Shown here in pieces: positions 23,677-35,195 of a stretch of DNA of 64,000 nucleotides (its first letter is position 1; the number at the start of each line of letters is the position of its first letter). The notes under the pieces were generated by a model that worked only from the letters and a program-made list of their open reading frames with translations, made no database searches and was not told the origin of the DNA. The DNA lies in NCBI GenBank assembly GCA_025526915.1, contig JAHLKH010000125.1, positions 18,245 through 82,244 of the forward strand, written 5' to 3'. This DNA is from Entophlyctis helioformis. Its lineage: Eukaryota; Chytridiomycota; Chytridiomycetes; Chytridiales; Chytriomycetaceae. Position numbers and translations under genes: made by a program.

Positions 23677-26600
23677 ATGGGAATCACCGGGTTCGGCCAA
23701 GTATCCAAGAAGGGGTATTGCAGCGTCGCAATACCCCCCGACGACAAGGTGTCCGGCGCATTGGACGTGGCATTCGGAGCCACCCAGCCGCACCAGCCTC
23801 ATCAACCACCAGCCTCACCCCGCCCACCAGCCACCTCATCAACAGCACCAGCCTCATCAACCAGCCGCACCTCATCAACAGCACCAGCCTCATCAGCCAG
23901 CCGCACCCAGCATCATCATCGTCCTTGTTGATGTGCTGAGTGTGTTCTACCCTCAGCTCGCGGCAGCAGCCGCACTTCAGCCGCCATCGTCCATTGGTGA
24001 GTGGCTGGAGATCGTCGCACCCATCCTTGAGGCATTCCTCAAGTCGGTCGGCGACGGCCGGGTCATCATCTTCCACGTCGACGGCCAGCACGGCGACTCT
24101 GGCATCAAGCAGCAGGCGCATACCAGCCGCGCCTTGAGCGTCTTGCGCGCAGCGGCCAAGGTCCAGCAGTTCTTTGCCAAACGTGCAACCAATCAAGGGT
24201 TTAGACAGCTAGAAATGCAAGTTCCCTGCTTTGTGTTGCATGATGCGATCCTAACTAACAGTCGATGTTGCAGAAAAGAGCTGCAAGCCCTCCTCCATTC
24301 ATTCACGTTGACACGCGACCATAAGGGCCACATTGCCGAGGCTCTCAAGATGCTGCTTGGACCCACTTCCCCGCATAGGGTCTGTTGGTGTGCCCACGAG
24401 GCCGACGTTTGCATTGCACGCGACGCTGCCGAGTATGCAAGCCAGCCAAGGTACAGATAGCCATGACATCCGTCTGTTGTGATTGATGGCTGACAATCTG
24501 CATCTCACAACAGCGACATTCCCATGGCGGTGATCGCCAACGACTCGGACGTCATTTTCCACTGCGCCGGACGTTGTCCTGTGATCACGACACGCATGTA
24601 CCGCGGCCGCGCCACCAACATCCACACATACAATCACCAGGGCATTGCGACCATTGCAGCCGCCCTGGGATTGCGCAATTTCCCAGGCGCTTGCCAACTG
24701 GTCGCCGCCCTTGCAAAAAACGACTATCACGATTGTTACGGGCGAGGTATGTGCGATTCCTGGCTTCATGCTCTGTGTTGTCATCGATCCTGTGGTGTTG
24801 ACTAACTCGCGTTGCCACTCACATCATCTTGCAGGCATTGCTGCTGCCGTCAAGTTCGTTAACAAGCAGTTTGACGCCGCGGCAAAGAAGCGCGGCTTCA
24901 ACAACCCGGCCGACTTCTGTGCGCTCCTTCAAGATCCTACGGAGGCCATGGATTTCGCGTACACTGTCGGATTCGCGTACTACAACGACCTGCTGAAGGT
25001 TGGAGGCGTGGCTCTTGCCAAAACTTTCCTGAACGCCTTTGCCGTTTTCATCCTTCACGAGGAATCCGGGGCTTTCGCCAACATGGTCGTCGCCCAGACT
25101 GGCGACAGCAGTCAATCCACCGCGCCAGTGCCGAGGCAAGTCTTTGCTTGACCGTTCGAGGACACTGCATTGTAGATGCATTTGGATGCATAGCACCATA
25201 CTGACCATCCATTGCTACGTGGAAATGACAGCAGCCAGGCTGCCAACACGACCACCACGCCCCAAGAACGGTATGTATGCATGTGATCTCTGCAGGTTCT
25301 CACATTACTGACTTATGCTCCTATTTTGATGTCATTGTTGGATCGTGATGCAGATGCCAGCTGCATGACGGCTGCGTTCTTGTTCACCCCAAGTCGCAGA
25401 AACACAACCCCAACTCGATCGCCGTACATCTGACTCTGGAGGACGTTGAACGGCTTGGCATCGACATTCTCAACACGAGGGAGATGGATGCAACTTTGGA
25501 CAGATCAAGAACTGCCCAATTGCTCTCGACGGTGTCCTCAAGCACGCGGCAGATCGCCTCGCTGGCATGCCAGACAGTGTTGCTGCCCGTGATCTTCTGG
25601 CCGAGATCAGCAGGTCGGCGAGCTCGAAACTGTTACAGATTGTCCACGAGCAGTCTCAAGCAGCGACAGTACGCGCGACGCTCGAGCCAGTCGATCAGGC
25701 TGTTTGGGATGGACATGTAAGTTGCTGCATGTCTCTGATGCATGTGCACTCCTTGCCTGGACGTGTCAAACTCAATCCACTGCTCATTGTACAGGGCGCT
25801 GCCGAAAGGATGAAGAAGCAGTTGGGCAAGATTGTCAATCGTCCATGCAAACCACACCGCCACCTATCGACACCGCGTACGTACTGCTTGCATTGGGATC
25901 ATGCCAACTCGTTACTGACAGCACCTTCTTTGCTGAACGTTGCTATTCCAGAAACAGATGCGCAGAAGGACTCACAGAAAGACCCACAGCAAGCCACGCA
26001 GCAAGTCAAGCATCAAGGCAAGGCCATCACCCGAGGCGGTTCCCCATTGACCGCTGCCGACATCTGCAACAAGGCCGTGGACAGGCTGAACAAACTGAGA
26101 AGCCTCACGGATGGCCAACCAGTGACACACCGCGAGCAGCTGAAAGCGGCCATCGACTTGCTAGAGTCCATCATCAAGCAAGCCACGGTGCGTCTTCATC
26201 TTCACTGGCTGTGTGTGCATGCCATGACTTGGCACGATCACTCATTGCTCCACTTGACAGGAGGCTCAAGTGCCCAAGCTGCCCGAGCAAGAACCGCCAT
26301 CCGCCGACAGCCAGGCTGATCAAGCAGACCGCAAGATCTTGTATCTCAATCAAGATGCAGACATCCGGACGACGGTCAGTTCTGGTGTTCCATTGCTGCT
26401 TGCGTGTGCATTGTGTGCACTTGGAATGCATTGCTGATCATGCATCCAACCTCTACAGGCGCGACGCCGAATCACCAAGCAACAGGAGGCTGCGAACAAG
26501 CAGAAGCGCGAAAAGCAAGCTGCCAAGGCCGCGGCAGACAAGGCCATCGACAGGAACAAGGAGAGTGCACGCCGGCAAGACCGCCGGAAGAAACCAGGGA

Positions 26601-29600
26601 GCAAAAAGAAGCAGACGTACGTGTTGTACACTGTGCCATGTGCCTTGGGCATGCTTGCTGACATCTGTGGGGTTTGCAGACGCAAAGCTGGAGCACGAGT
26701 GACACAACGTCGGGTTGACAGAAATGGGGGACGCCTCTTCTCAGGGGCACCCATGACGCTCCCTGCGGCCACCGCCAGCGACAATCAACAGCCTGCTACA
26801 GTCACCAGCGGCAATGATCAACAGCCAGCCGCGGATGCACCCGACCATCCCACCACCGACGCACCTGATCCACCCGCTGCAGACGCACCCGACCATCGTA
26901 GCATGAGAGTGGAGCTGGAGGTACGATTTAGGATCACCATTCTGCCTGTCTACATGCATGTATGACTTTGCATTTACTGACATGTTGGCTGGCATGGTGC
27001 TCAGGACATGCTGTCCAGTGGCCCGCAGAGTGCCCCGATCTTTGGCGTTCATGCCATCAGGTCATTGGCAGATTGGACGCGTCCTCTGCTCTCCCAGGAC
27101 GTCGTCACAAGGGTGCACTCGTTTACCGTCGGTGCGCGACATGCCGGCCTCGTCATCATCGGCGCCATCCTCGAAGAGCTGCTTGAGCTGGACCAAGACG
27201 CACCCCTACCGCACAAGTACCATGTCTACGGCTGGCTTGATGGCCAGACAACGCGGTACTGCTTCCTGGATGTCGACTTCAAGCGACTCGACGACCTCGG
27301 CGACAAGGACATCATCAAGGGCCTCGGCGCTGTCACGAAAGCGGAGCTCCTGTCTGGCCGATTCACGCTTCGCGAGGGCATCACTGCGCGGGCCATGTAC
27401 GGACGGAGTCAATACAACCACACAAGCAAGGAACGTTGCTTTGGGCACCCAGTGAAACTGGCGAAGGGTACAACACTCGAGTGCTGTACATTCGAGTCGC
27501 CTGAGTCGCCCGAGCATGACACCGCCAAGCAGCCCGACGATCAACAAGTTGCACCCCAGCCAGCTGTGCCCGATGATCACGGCAAGCCTGAGCAGCCAGC
27601 AGCAGCAGCACTGGCAGCACCAGCACTGGCAGTGCCAACACCAGATGACATTCTCTCGATCATCACGACGGATGAGTCGTCCATGGCATCCCTCTTCCGG
27701 CACGTGTCGTATGTGTTGACTGGAAGCGGGATGGAGCAGCCGCAGTCCACCATGCTCCAGCTCAATGCTTGGCTTGTGACCATCGCCCAGCTCATGATCC
27801 ATCGTTGCTGGACGCCGAGCACGTTGCAGGCCAATGCGACCAAGAGAGCCAACGCGACCAAGAACAACGCGCGGCAGAAGGGCACAACCAAGAACGACGC
27901 GCGGAAGGCCGAGTGGAAGGCAGGCGCGCGGCATCCGACCAGATGGTGGTCGAGCTCACACCCAGACAACGCACAACGGGCTGATGCACAGCAGGCAGCT
28001 GTGCCCTATCGGCTTGTCAACACCCTGCTGACCGCAAGCGGCGACATATTTGACAACTTGGCGAGGGAGGTGAGCGCCACACTCGCCAAGCACTTCATCG
28101 AGAACCGGTCAAAGCTTGCATTGGTCGCAGCCCAGAGAGCAATGCCTGCTGTGACTCCGAGCAGATTGCAGCGTGGGTCGATGCCATATTCAAGCCGCTC
28201 AAGACCACCAAGGTTGCCAGGCGTGCCTCCACTCAGGACGCTGCTCAGGACGCCCCATTGCCGGCCATCGAGGACATCACCATGGACGCCGCTCAGGACG
28301 CCACTCAGGATGTCGCTCCTCCCGCCCCAACTCTCAAGCGGACTGTGTCACAGCTTCTGCTGGCCACTGATGGCAGTGCATCCAAGAGGCAAAGGGACGA
28401 GACTACTGCCCCTGTTGCCACAGATGCCATGCAGGCCACACCACCAGCCGCACAGGACGGGGACGCCATCGAGATCCCGCAAGAGCTGCATCCGATTCAG
28501 GCGATTGTGCGCAGCATGTCAACATCGGACGTTGGACGGTTCTACCAACTCCTCAAGCTCGCTGGCACTTCGGTGATGAAGCTCTGCCCGCAACCAGCAA
28601 GCCGCGATCCTTTTGTCCTCATCACCGAGGCCACGCTCTTTTGGGCGGTGGTGGGGCAGCAAAGGGATCGCATCCAGGGCAAGCGCGATCCTGTCCTCCA
28701 GGCATTGCGAGAGGAGCTCCTGGCCGCAGTTGGTAAGTTGCATGTGTCTATGCCACGTCAATGCTATTTGATGCTGACACTCCACTTTTATCCAAAACTA
28801 CAAAGATGGCACGTTGACTCTCGAGTCGACTAACAACGACATCCAAAGGGCCTTCAGCAATAGCAAGGAGCTGGTCATCCTCGACATCCTCCTGCCCGGC
28901 CTCCGCCCCAAGAATCGACGCCTTCCAACACAGGCTGAAGGTGATGAGGCTGCAGTTGATTCTCAGCCTCTGGTGGCTTCAAAGCAAGTGATCAGACAAG
29001 GCAGCATCATGACGGATGGATACACGGTCTATCAGCTGGCACTGGACTGCCGCACAGACCGTCCAGAGTCGCCTCGCAGTATGTGCCATGCTTGGATGCT
29101 GTGGTGCACGCATTGATTCTGACTGCCGCCTTGATCTGCAGGTCCCAACGCGGCGTCTCCAGCCCAGCAGCCCAGTCTTGCTGATGCTGCTGTTGGCATC
29201 CTTAATGCCTTGAATGGTCAATTTATTGAGCCTGACCACATGGACGGCACATGTGAGTTGCTGTGCCAATCCAGACGCACACTTGTTGTCCACACCAACT
29301 GACATGCCATCCACAGCCGCCGATCCAGCCAACCCGTCAGCCACCAAGCCAAAAGCACCCAATCCTGTAAGCCACTTGCATGCCAACCTCGCGCATTGGT
29401 GCACATGCATTGCACATCCCTCACTCATTCCATGGCATGGCAGGCTCAGCGCAACTTTAATGCATCCCAGCGACTGCCCAATGTTGCTGATGCCAACAAG
29501 CTGCTCGCCGACAAGGACTATGGACTGTTCGCATTGTCAGCTTTGATTGGGGCGAAAGGTACCTGTTTGGCGCGTCCAGCATGCTAGTCAATGTCAAGGA

Positions 29601-30667
29601 GGAGACATACACGATGGAGTCCAACTACGTGCTCTCCTCTGGCATGGCACATGCCGAGGGCATCTTTCTGCGATGGTATGTATGCAATGACTCTGTGCCA
29701 CTCTTGACCAGATCAACTCACAGTGCCTGTCTCTTGTGCCAGGTTCAACAATCGATATGCTAAGGCAACCGACGTCCACGAGGTTATTGCATTCAAGACA
29801 GCAAAGCATGCCGATCCAAACGCCACAGCAGGCGAGAGAGCCTTTTGGGATCTGCGCTGCCATGCGTACTGCACGCCATTCCTCAATGCACGGGTACGTT
29901 TTCTCTGTTTCTGAATGCCCATTGACATGACCGCCATGCTGCTTGATTGCCTGCTGATCACACTGCATGGCATGGCATGACATGGCATTCCACAGAAGGT
30001 CAAAGCCAAGCGGTTCACCAAGCGCAGCAACCGCACGTCTGATCGCGGAAACGCTCTTGAGAGCATCATGAAGCTGGCAGGATCGACCACTGGCAAGCGC
30101 GCATCTGCTGCGTCTCAAGGCCGCTGTGACGAGCCAACAGAGAAGGACATTCCCGTTGTGTGGGCATTTGGCATCGACTTTACAGGCCAAGGTGGCCGGC
30201 ATGCAGTGTTTGAGAAGTTTCTCATCAGGCATCTGCGGTCGTCTGGATATGCCTATGTGCGTCTGATGCCACGCTGTCCATCCATCCATCTATCCATCTG
30301 TGCACCAACTGACCACACGATCATGCACACACACACACAGATCTACCGCTGCAACGAGAACCTGACCAGCCAGATGTGCCCGCAGTGCAAGCAGCGGATC
30401 CCATACGAGAACCACACCAACCTGCGACGCTACGAGTGCACAGACTGCGAGACTGTCTACCACCGCGACGTGCTTGGAGCCACCAACATCGGGATGGTCG
30501 CACAGGGACATCTACTCTTTGGACACCGGCCGCTCTACTTGACGCACACGCCAGCCGGTCAGCCTGTCAACAGCATCGCAGCAGTGTCCTCCACAGACAC
30601 TCCACGTGCTCTGACTTCCAGCACAACCACCAACACTTTGAATCGGGGCACCTCCCGATCGACCTAA
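23677..30667 (+). CDS. XPG/FEN-like nuclease fused to a Fanzor (TnpB-like RuvC) nuclease
   Basis: Nineteen exons give about 1,865 aa. Exons: 23677-24198, 24274-24450, 24514-24746, 24835-25135, 25232-25270, 25354-25716, 25795-25876, 25952-26187, 26261-26374, 26459-26616, 26680-26920, 27005-28732, 28806-29078, 29142-29252, 29317-29366, 29444-29675, 29743-29893, 29996-30256, 30341-30667. N-terminus: MGITGF, an acidic strand (IIIVLVDVLSVFYP), FHVDG, then the XPG-I block HEADVCIARDAAEYA and VIANDSDVIF, then a helix-hairpin-like LVAALAKNDYHDCYGRGIAA. Middle: a basic coil (RRRITKQQEAANKQKREKQA). C-terminus: TDGYTVYQLALD; RuvC-I IVSFDWGERYLFGAS (Asp codon 29545); NENLTSQMCPQC (Glu 30356); a C4 zinc finger ending YECTDC; RuvC-III HRDVLGATNI (Asp 30467). 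Intron 4 has a GC donor. Four 1-nt frame corrections are needed (near 23800, 25493, 28130, 29520). Both enzymatic cores keep their acidic residues. That it is one gene is inferred from in-frame exon chaining. Confidence 0.8.
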
Positions 30668-31055
30668 CGGGTCACTTCAATAGAAGGTGAGATGCTTGTT
30701 GGATGTGCCTCGCCCGCCTGTCGTCGCATGCTTGTTGCTGACTCGAACCTTCCATCGTGTGATGTGCTGGCTTGCATTCGTCGCCTCTCGGGTTGAATCC
30801 AATTCCAAATCGCTTGGTAATTGTTTGAATGTCGGGCCATTTGCCGGCGGTTTGCCGGCATTCCCTCGCCCTATTGCCCACCCCTCGCTAAAGACCGCAC
30901 ACGTCACAAACATGTATGTGGCATGCGCCTGGCTGTGTGCCGTTCACTGGCCGTCCATGCAGCCTGCTGACTCTCTAGGGCCGTGCTCCGATATGCTGCA
31001 CTTACCTCCTTGGTTGCGCCGCTATGCCTGGGCTCGCCATTCCTCTTGACAGCCG
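30668..31055. other. Fanzor 3' flank / COX5 upstream region; no ORF seen
   Basis: 388 bp. In Fanzor and TnpB systems the guide (omega) RNA usually overlaps or follows the 3' end of the nuclease gene, so the first ~200 bp here is the natural place to look. Two TTTGCCGGC copies sit at about 30839-30857 (each containing a GCCGGC palindrome). The region also contains the right copy of the bracketing repeat. No structure could be computed. Confidence 0.35.
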
Positions 31056-32002
31056 ATGCTCGCACCAGTTCGCTCCACCCTGCGCCGTGCCGTTGTGCAG
31101 CAGCAGCACCGTTTTGCCTCGACCGTCCCGGCTGTGTCCAACGCTGCCCTCACACAGCTCGAGACCCGCTGGTCCAAGCTCCCCGAGGCCGAGCAGGGCG
31201 CCATTGCCGACTACCTCGCCGAGGCACAGAAGGGTGACTGGAAGGCCATGACGCTCGAGCAGAAGCGTGCGGGTGAGTCGCTTGATGCTCAGACGATGGT
31301 GCCAGACCGCCTGTGTGGGGGTGCGAGGGGCGGCGGCGGGGAGACGAGCGGCACGGGTGCGGCGAGCTGGCAGCTGCCTGGCAGCCTGTCTGGCCGGCCG
31401 TGCGCAGGCACCTCTCAGCCCACGCACTCGGCAGCAGACCGCCCCAAGCCGCCCGCCCACGCCTACACGGCGGCCGCTCTCTTTGCTCGCTCGCCGGCTG
31501 TCCATGACGCAACACTGACTGACAGCGCAACACGCCGCTCGTTTGCTCGCACTCGATACGGCTGGCTGCCACTGCGGCCACCTCAACTGCTGCTGCGATA
31601 ACCACAACAACGGCATCTTGCACGGCATCTCATGCAACAAACAGCCTACTACATTGCCTACGGCTCGTACGGCGCCCGCACCCCCTCGGACCCCGTGCTC
31701 CGCACCAAGGTTGCCAGCTGGATTGCCGGCATCTCTGTCGTGTCGCTTGCCCTCTGGACCTACTGGGAGAAGAGTACGTCTGCCCTGCAATGTCCTGCAT
31801 GTATATGGGCAGCTCGGCGCTCTTGGTTGTGCAACATCTTGGATCTGACACTCGCCATGGCAACCCATCAACAGCCAAGATCCAGCCGTCGACCATGACC
31901 AAGGAGTGGCGGGAGGCTACCGAGAAGTGGTCGATCGAGAACAAGCTCAACCCCCACCTTGGCCCGTACGCCGAAGTGCGTGCCAAGAACCCCGACGCAT
32001 AA
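31056..32002 (+). CDS. COX5: Cytochrome c oxidase subunit 4/5 (Cox5/COX IV)
   Basis: Nuclear-encoded inner-membrane subunit of respiratory complex IV. Exons 31056-31272, 31645-31773 and 31875-32002. The N-terminus (MLAPVRSTLRRAVVQQQHRF) is a typical matrix-targeting peptide: basic, Arg-rich, no acidic residues. Then come LETRWSKLPEAEQGAIADYL and DWKAMTLEQKRAAYYIAYG, the family core. One membrane helix lies around WIAGISVVSLALWTYWE, and the intermembrane tail is TKEWREATEKWSIENKLNP. The first intron (372 nt) is unusually long; the phases match and no frame correction is needed. Confidence 0.93.
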
Positions 32003-32314
32003 GCCGTCGTGGACCCTCCTCTGGCCGCCACCAATCTTGTCGGTCCCGTCAGCAGCAGTGCCAGTATCAGCAGCAGCCTTTTGAGCACGAGCACAGCCAG
32101 CATCACCCTACAACAGCCTCACCCGTCTCGACAGCACCCATGTCTGCAATGCGAACAAGCGGTGTGCTCTTGTCTGGAATGTGGCTGGTGTGCTCTGCTT
32201 CAACCGGCTCTTGTTGTGCCTGTCTTGCTGCCTGCTCTTCAATATCACCGTCGATCCATTCCGTCACATTCACACTTGCCCACAGTCTGAAGATCTGTTG
32301 CTTGTCTGCCAGCC
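32003..32314. other. COX5-NXT1 intergenic region
   Basis: 312 bp between the COX5 stop and the NXT1 ATG on the same strand. No ORF with family support was found, and no conspicuous motif. Confidence 0.4.
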
Positions 32315-33107
32315 ATGCAGTCGCAGGTGTGTCTTGGTTGAACAGCTCGTGGACACTTGGCCCGAGTGCCGTGCCGGGCCTGGCACTGCGCAGCAAGCAC
32401 CAGGCATACACTGCCACCCATGCTTTCTCGGCCGGTTGCTTACCTGCCAGCATCCACCCCGGACAGCTTCTGGACGTTTCGTCTCGAGCGGCAGACCTGT
32501 TCGTCTCCACCTTCTACTCGACGTTCGACCGCCAACGGCACCGGATCGGACAACTCTACGACGCATCGGCTGTGCTGCTGTGGAACGGCAACCCGCTGGC
32601 TGGCATCCAGGAGATCGAGAAGCGATACCTTGACTTTCCCATCACAGGTGCGTTGTCCGTCTGCCTGTCAATCCATGCCCGACTGTCTGTCCATGTCCAG
32701 ATCAGCATGTTGAGTCGTTTCCATGGACAGACCATGACATCATCTCGTACGATTGCCAGCCGCTGGTCGGCCACGGCGAAAGCGACTTGCTGGTGGTCGT
32801 CTCTGGTCAGTAGCATTCATGCGTGCATGCATGCAGATAGTCATGCACGATCGATCCATGGGGTTGCTGATCCGGCTTGCAGGCAACGTCAAGTACGCCA
32901 ACGAGCAGCGAGCCAAAGTGTTTTCACAGACGTTTATTCTGCGGCCAGTCGCCACGCAGGACGGAGCCAAGTCCAACTGTACGTGTGGCGGTCTCTCCCT
33001 GGCGCGGCATGCTGAGCCTCTCGTCGGTGGTGGCACGCACGCTAACGATCATGACACTGCTGGCCGGTTAAGACGCCATATCGGTCGATACCTTTCGTTT
33101 TGTCTGA
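32315..33107 (+). CDS. NXT1: NTF2-related mRNA export factor NXT1/p15
   Basis: Small NTF2-fold partner of the mRNA exporter NXF1/Mex67. Five exons: 32315-32326 (only four codons, MQSQ), 32467-32647, 32701-32805, 32883-32978, 33073-33107, giving 142 aa, the usual family length. Conserved blocks: AADLFVSTFYSTFDRQRHRI, LYDASAVLLWNGNPLAG, ISYDCQPL, DLLVVVSGNVKY, FSQTFILRP and the closing SVDTFRFV-stop, matching human '..VVDCQPV' and 'SDCFRFQ'. The tiny first exon was chosen because it is the only upstream ATG that joins in phase to a GACAG acceptor in front of LLDVSSR. The 3' end is clear. Confidence 0.9.
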
Positions 33108-33146
33108 AAATATATACCGGATTACCGACAAAAGTGTCGATTGGAG

Positions 33147-34992
33147 ATGACGGGCATCAAGGGAAAGGAGCATCTGACGTGGTCGGCATATCGAAGCACA
33201 TTGGGCTTCACAGATGGTACGCTGGCGGGTGCGCACACAGTGCCTCCGGCAGTGCTTTTCCGAGGCGGTCTCTTGGCTGCCGCCACAGGGCCGTCTCGCC
33301 TGTGAGCTGGTTCAGCTGCTGTTGGCTGACCCTGTCCACGTATGCGCCGCCTCCTGTCTTGCCCGTGGCAACATGCCGGATGTGGATGGATGGATGGATG
33401 GCGTGCGTTCAGACCTGCCCAGCGAGCCGCAGGCATCAGGCGCTTTTGGCATCCCCGTCAAAGAAGAAGTCGTCATTGTCAACTGCAGCGCCTGCTCGAG
33501 GCCGGTCCTCCAGAGCGGCTTTGCTCGTCACTTTGGTCCGTTGCTCGCCATGGTTGGCGCGGTGGCTCCCTTCTCCTGCATGTGCCTGCCTGGTCTGTGT
33601 CGACGTGCGGCTGACTGGCGATCCATCGCAGAGACCTGTCGGCAGCGATCGTCGCTCTCGGGCATCAAGGGCGGCATCAAGGCAAAGTCGTCATCCTCGT
33701 CGTCAGCAGCCAACAACAAGAAACGCAAGGGAGCGCCATCGTCGTCGTCGTCGACGCCGACTCCACTGGCATCGGGTGCATCCACGTCGTTGATGTCGTC
33801 TGGCAAGCCATCTGGCCAGCAGCGCACATCTGCCGCAGCGACGGCATCTGCATCTGCACCGACCGGATCTGTAGCAGCTGCGTCTGCCACGCCATGGCCA
33901 TCATCATCATCGGCGGGCCAGCAACAGCCAGATCTGCCACGCCGCAGCCCAGCGGACACGGCGATCTCGATGCTGGCGGTATGCTGCTTCATGCTGTTCA
34001 ACAGCACGCATGGCTGGCTGACGACTACGCGTCTGCCCACCAGGCACACCGTCCCGCACACCGAAACACGACCAAACCAATCCAGCCAAGCGTGTCAAGG
34101 GTAAGCCGGGCTGCACTGTATCCATCTCACTCGAGCGCATCTCGCTCCATCCCATCGTCGTGTCCCCCTCTACTACTACTGCGACTGATGCAATGATGCT
34201 GCATTCCCATCAGGCGGCCCAATCAACCTCGACCTGCAGTGCGGTGTCCAGCAAGACGGCAACCCGCCTTGTGCCCGCTCCATCACGTGCAAGATCCACT
34301 CCATGTCATCCAAACGCGCCGTTGTGGGCCGCACGCACAACTACGACACGCTCATCCAGGAGTACCAAGCCAAAGCCATGATTGCACGCTCAACACGAGG
34401 TATGACCGCGTTGCCATGGCGTTTCTCGGCCAGTGTGTCGTGCAGGAGACGCGCGCGTGGCGGGACTGGGGAATGACCGACTGGGTGGCTGACTGACTGA
34501 CGGACGGACGGACGGACGGACTCACGACTGATATCCGTGACAGATGGAAAGGGGATCGTGGGTACGGCCAAGAATGTGCCGAAGAACGCGCTGGCTCCCG
34601 GTGCAGCAGCCGCGACGGCGGCAGCGGCAGACGAGATAGTCAACCCAGAGGAAGAGGTGGCAAGAGTTCTCGCCGGTGTAAGCGCGTACTGGCCGACAAG
34701 CATTACAGGAGGACTGTCGAGTGGAGCATTGGGGCTTGGGTCGGCTGGTCCGGCGGCTGGTCCGGCGGCTGGCGGTTTGGGCTTGGGCATGGGGCTTGGC
34801 CTCGGTCTGGGCATGGGCATGGGCTTGGGAATGGGCATGGGAATGGGCATGGGATTGCTCGCTGGTGGGGCTGGAAACGGTGGCGGCGGGCTGGTGGTGG
34901 TGGACAGGCATCATGCAACATTCACATCATCGCTGGGCATGTGGGCCTCGTACAAGAGCCGCCTGGCGATGCAAGACGTGTTCCGACGCTAG
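33147..34992 (+). CDS. SGF73: SAGA subunit Sgf73 / ataxin-7 (SCA7 domain)
   Basis: Links the deubiquitinase module to the SAGA coactivator. Six exons: 33147-33216, 33413-33535, 33632-33978, 34044-34100, 34214-34399, 34544-34992. Exon 2 carries the N-terminal zinc-binding segment VNCSACSRPVLQSGFARHF, the type that docks the DUB module. Exon 5 is the SCA7 domain (LDLQCGV..GNPPCARSITCK then HSMSSKRAVVGRTHNYD), including the Cys/His zinc ligands. Between them lies a Ser/Thr/Ala-rich linker. The C-terminal exon encodes a striking GLGLGMGLGLGL-type tract followed by SYKSRLAMQDVFRR-stop. One missing base near 33940, inside the linker, must be assumed to join exon 3 to exon 4 in frame. It starts 40 bp after the NXT1 stop. 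Confidence 0.88.
34750..34870 (+). repeat. Gly-Leu/Gly-Met coding repeat in SGF73
   Basis: Imperfect hexanucleotide repeat (GGCTTG/GGCATG/GGCCTC) encoding an alternating Gly-Leu/Met tract in the last exon of SGF73. The bases are almost purely G plus pyrimidine at wobble positions, which suggests slippage expansion. Confidence 0.75.
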
Positions 34993-35195
34993 ATCGGCAA
35001 CAAGCAAACATCCTGTAATTGCAGCTGTGCAGTTGTCTTGTGAACATTCATTCGTTCATCGTGCAAGATTGGCATCACCAGAAGAGAGTAAAAGTAAAGA
35101 AAGTGAAGAAGAGAAACAGGCAACAGAGGATGGGTGGAGAACAGAAAGAAAACAGCTGATAGGCGCGCAGATATGCAGCATCTACTATCGGCGTG

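Larger units (their letters stand above)
21076..30806. mobile_element. Possible Fanzor-bearing mobile island
   Basis: The stretch between syntaxin-16 and COX5 carries only the unknown gene and the XPG-Fanzor gene. It is bracketed by near-identical direct repeats: TTGAATCCAATTTCA at 21104-21118 and TTGAATCCAATTCCA at 30792-30806 (14 of 15 match). Fanzor genes are commonly carried by eukaryotic transposons. I see no inverted terminal repeats and no recognisable transposase, and the left repeat falls inside the last codons of the unknown gene. The element boundaries are therefore speculative. Confidence 0.25.

Noticed and set aside
23677..30667. Bacterial TnpB contamination
   Set aside because: At least eighteen spliceosomal introns interrupt the gene, with the same donor and acceptor style as the host genes.
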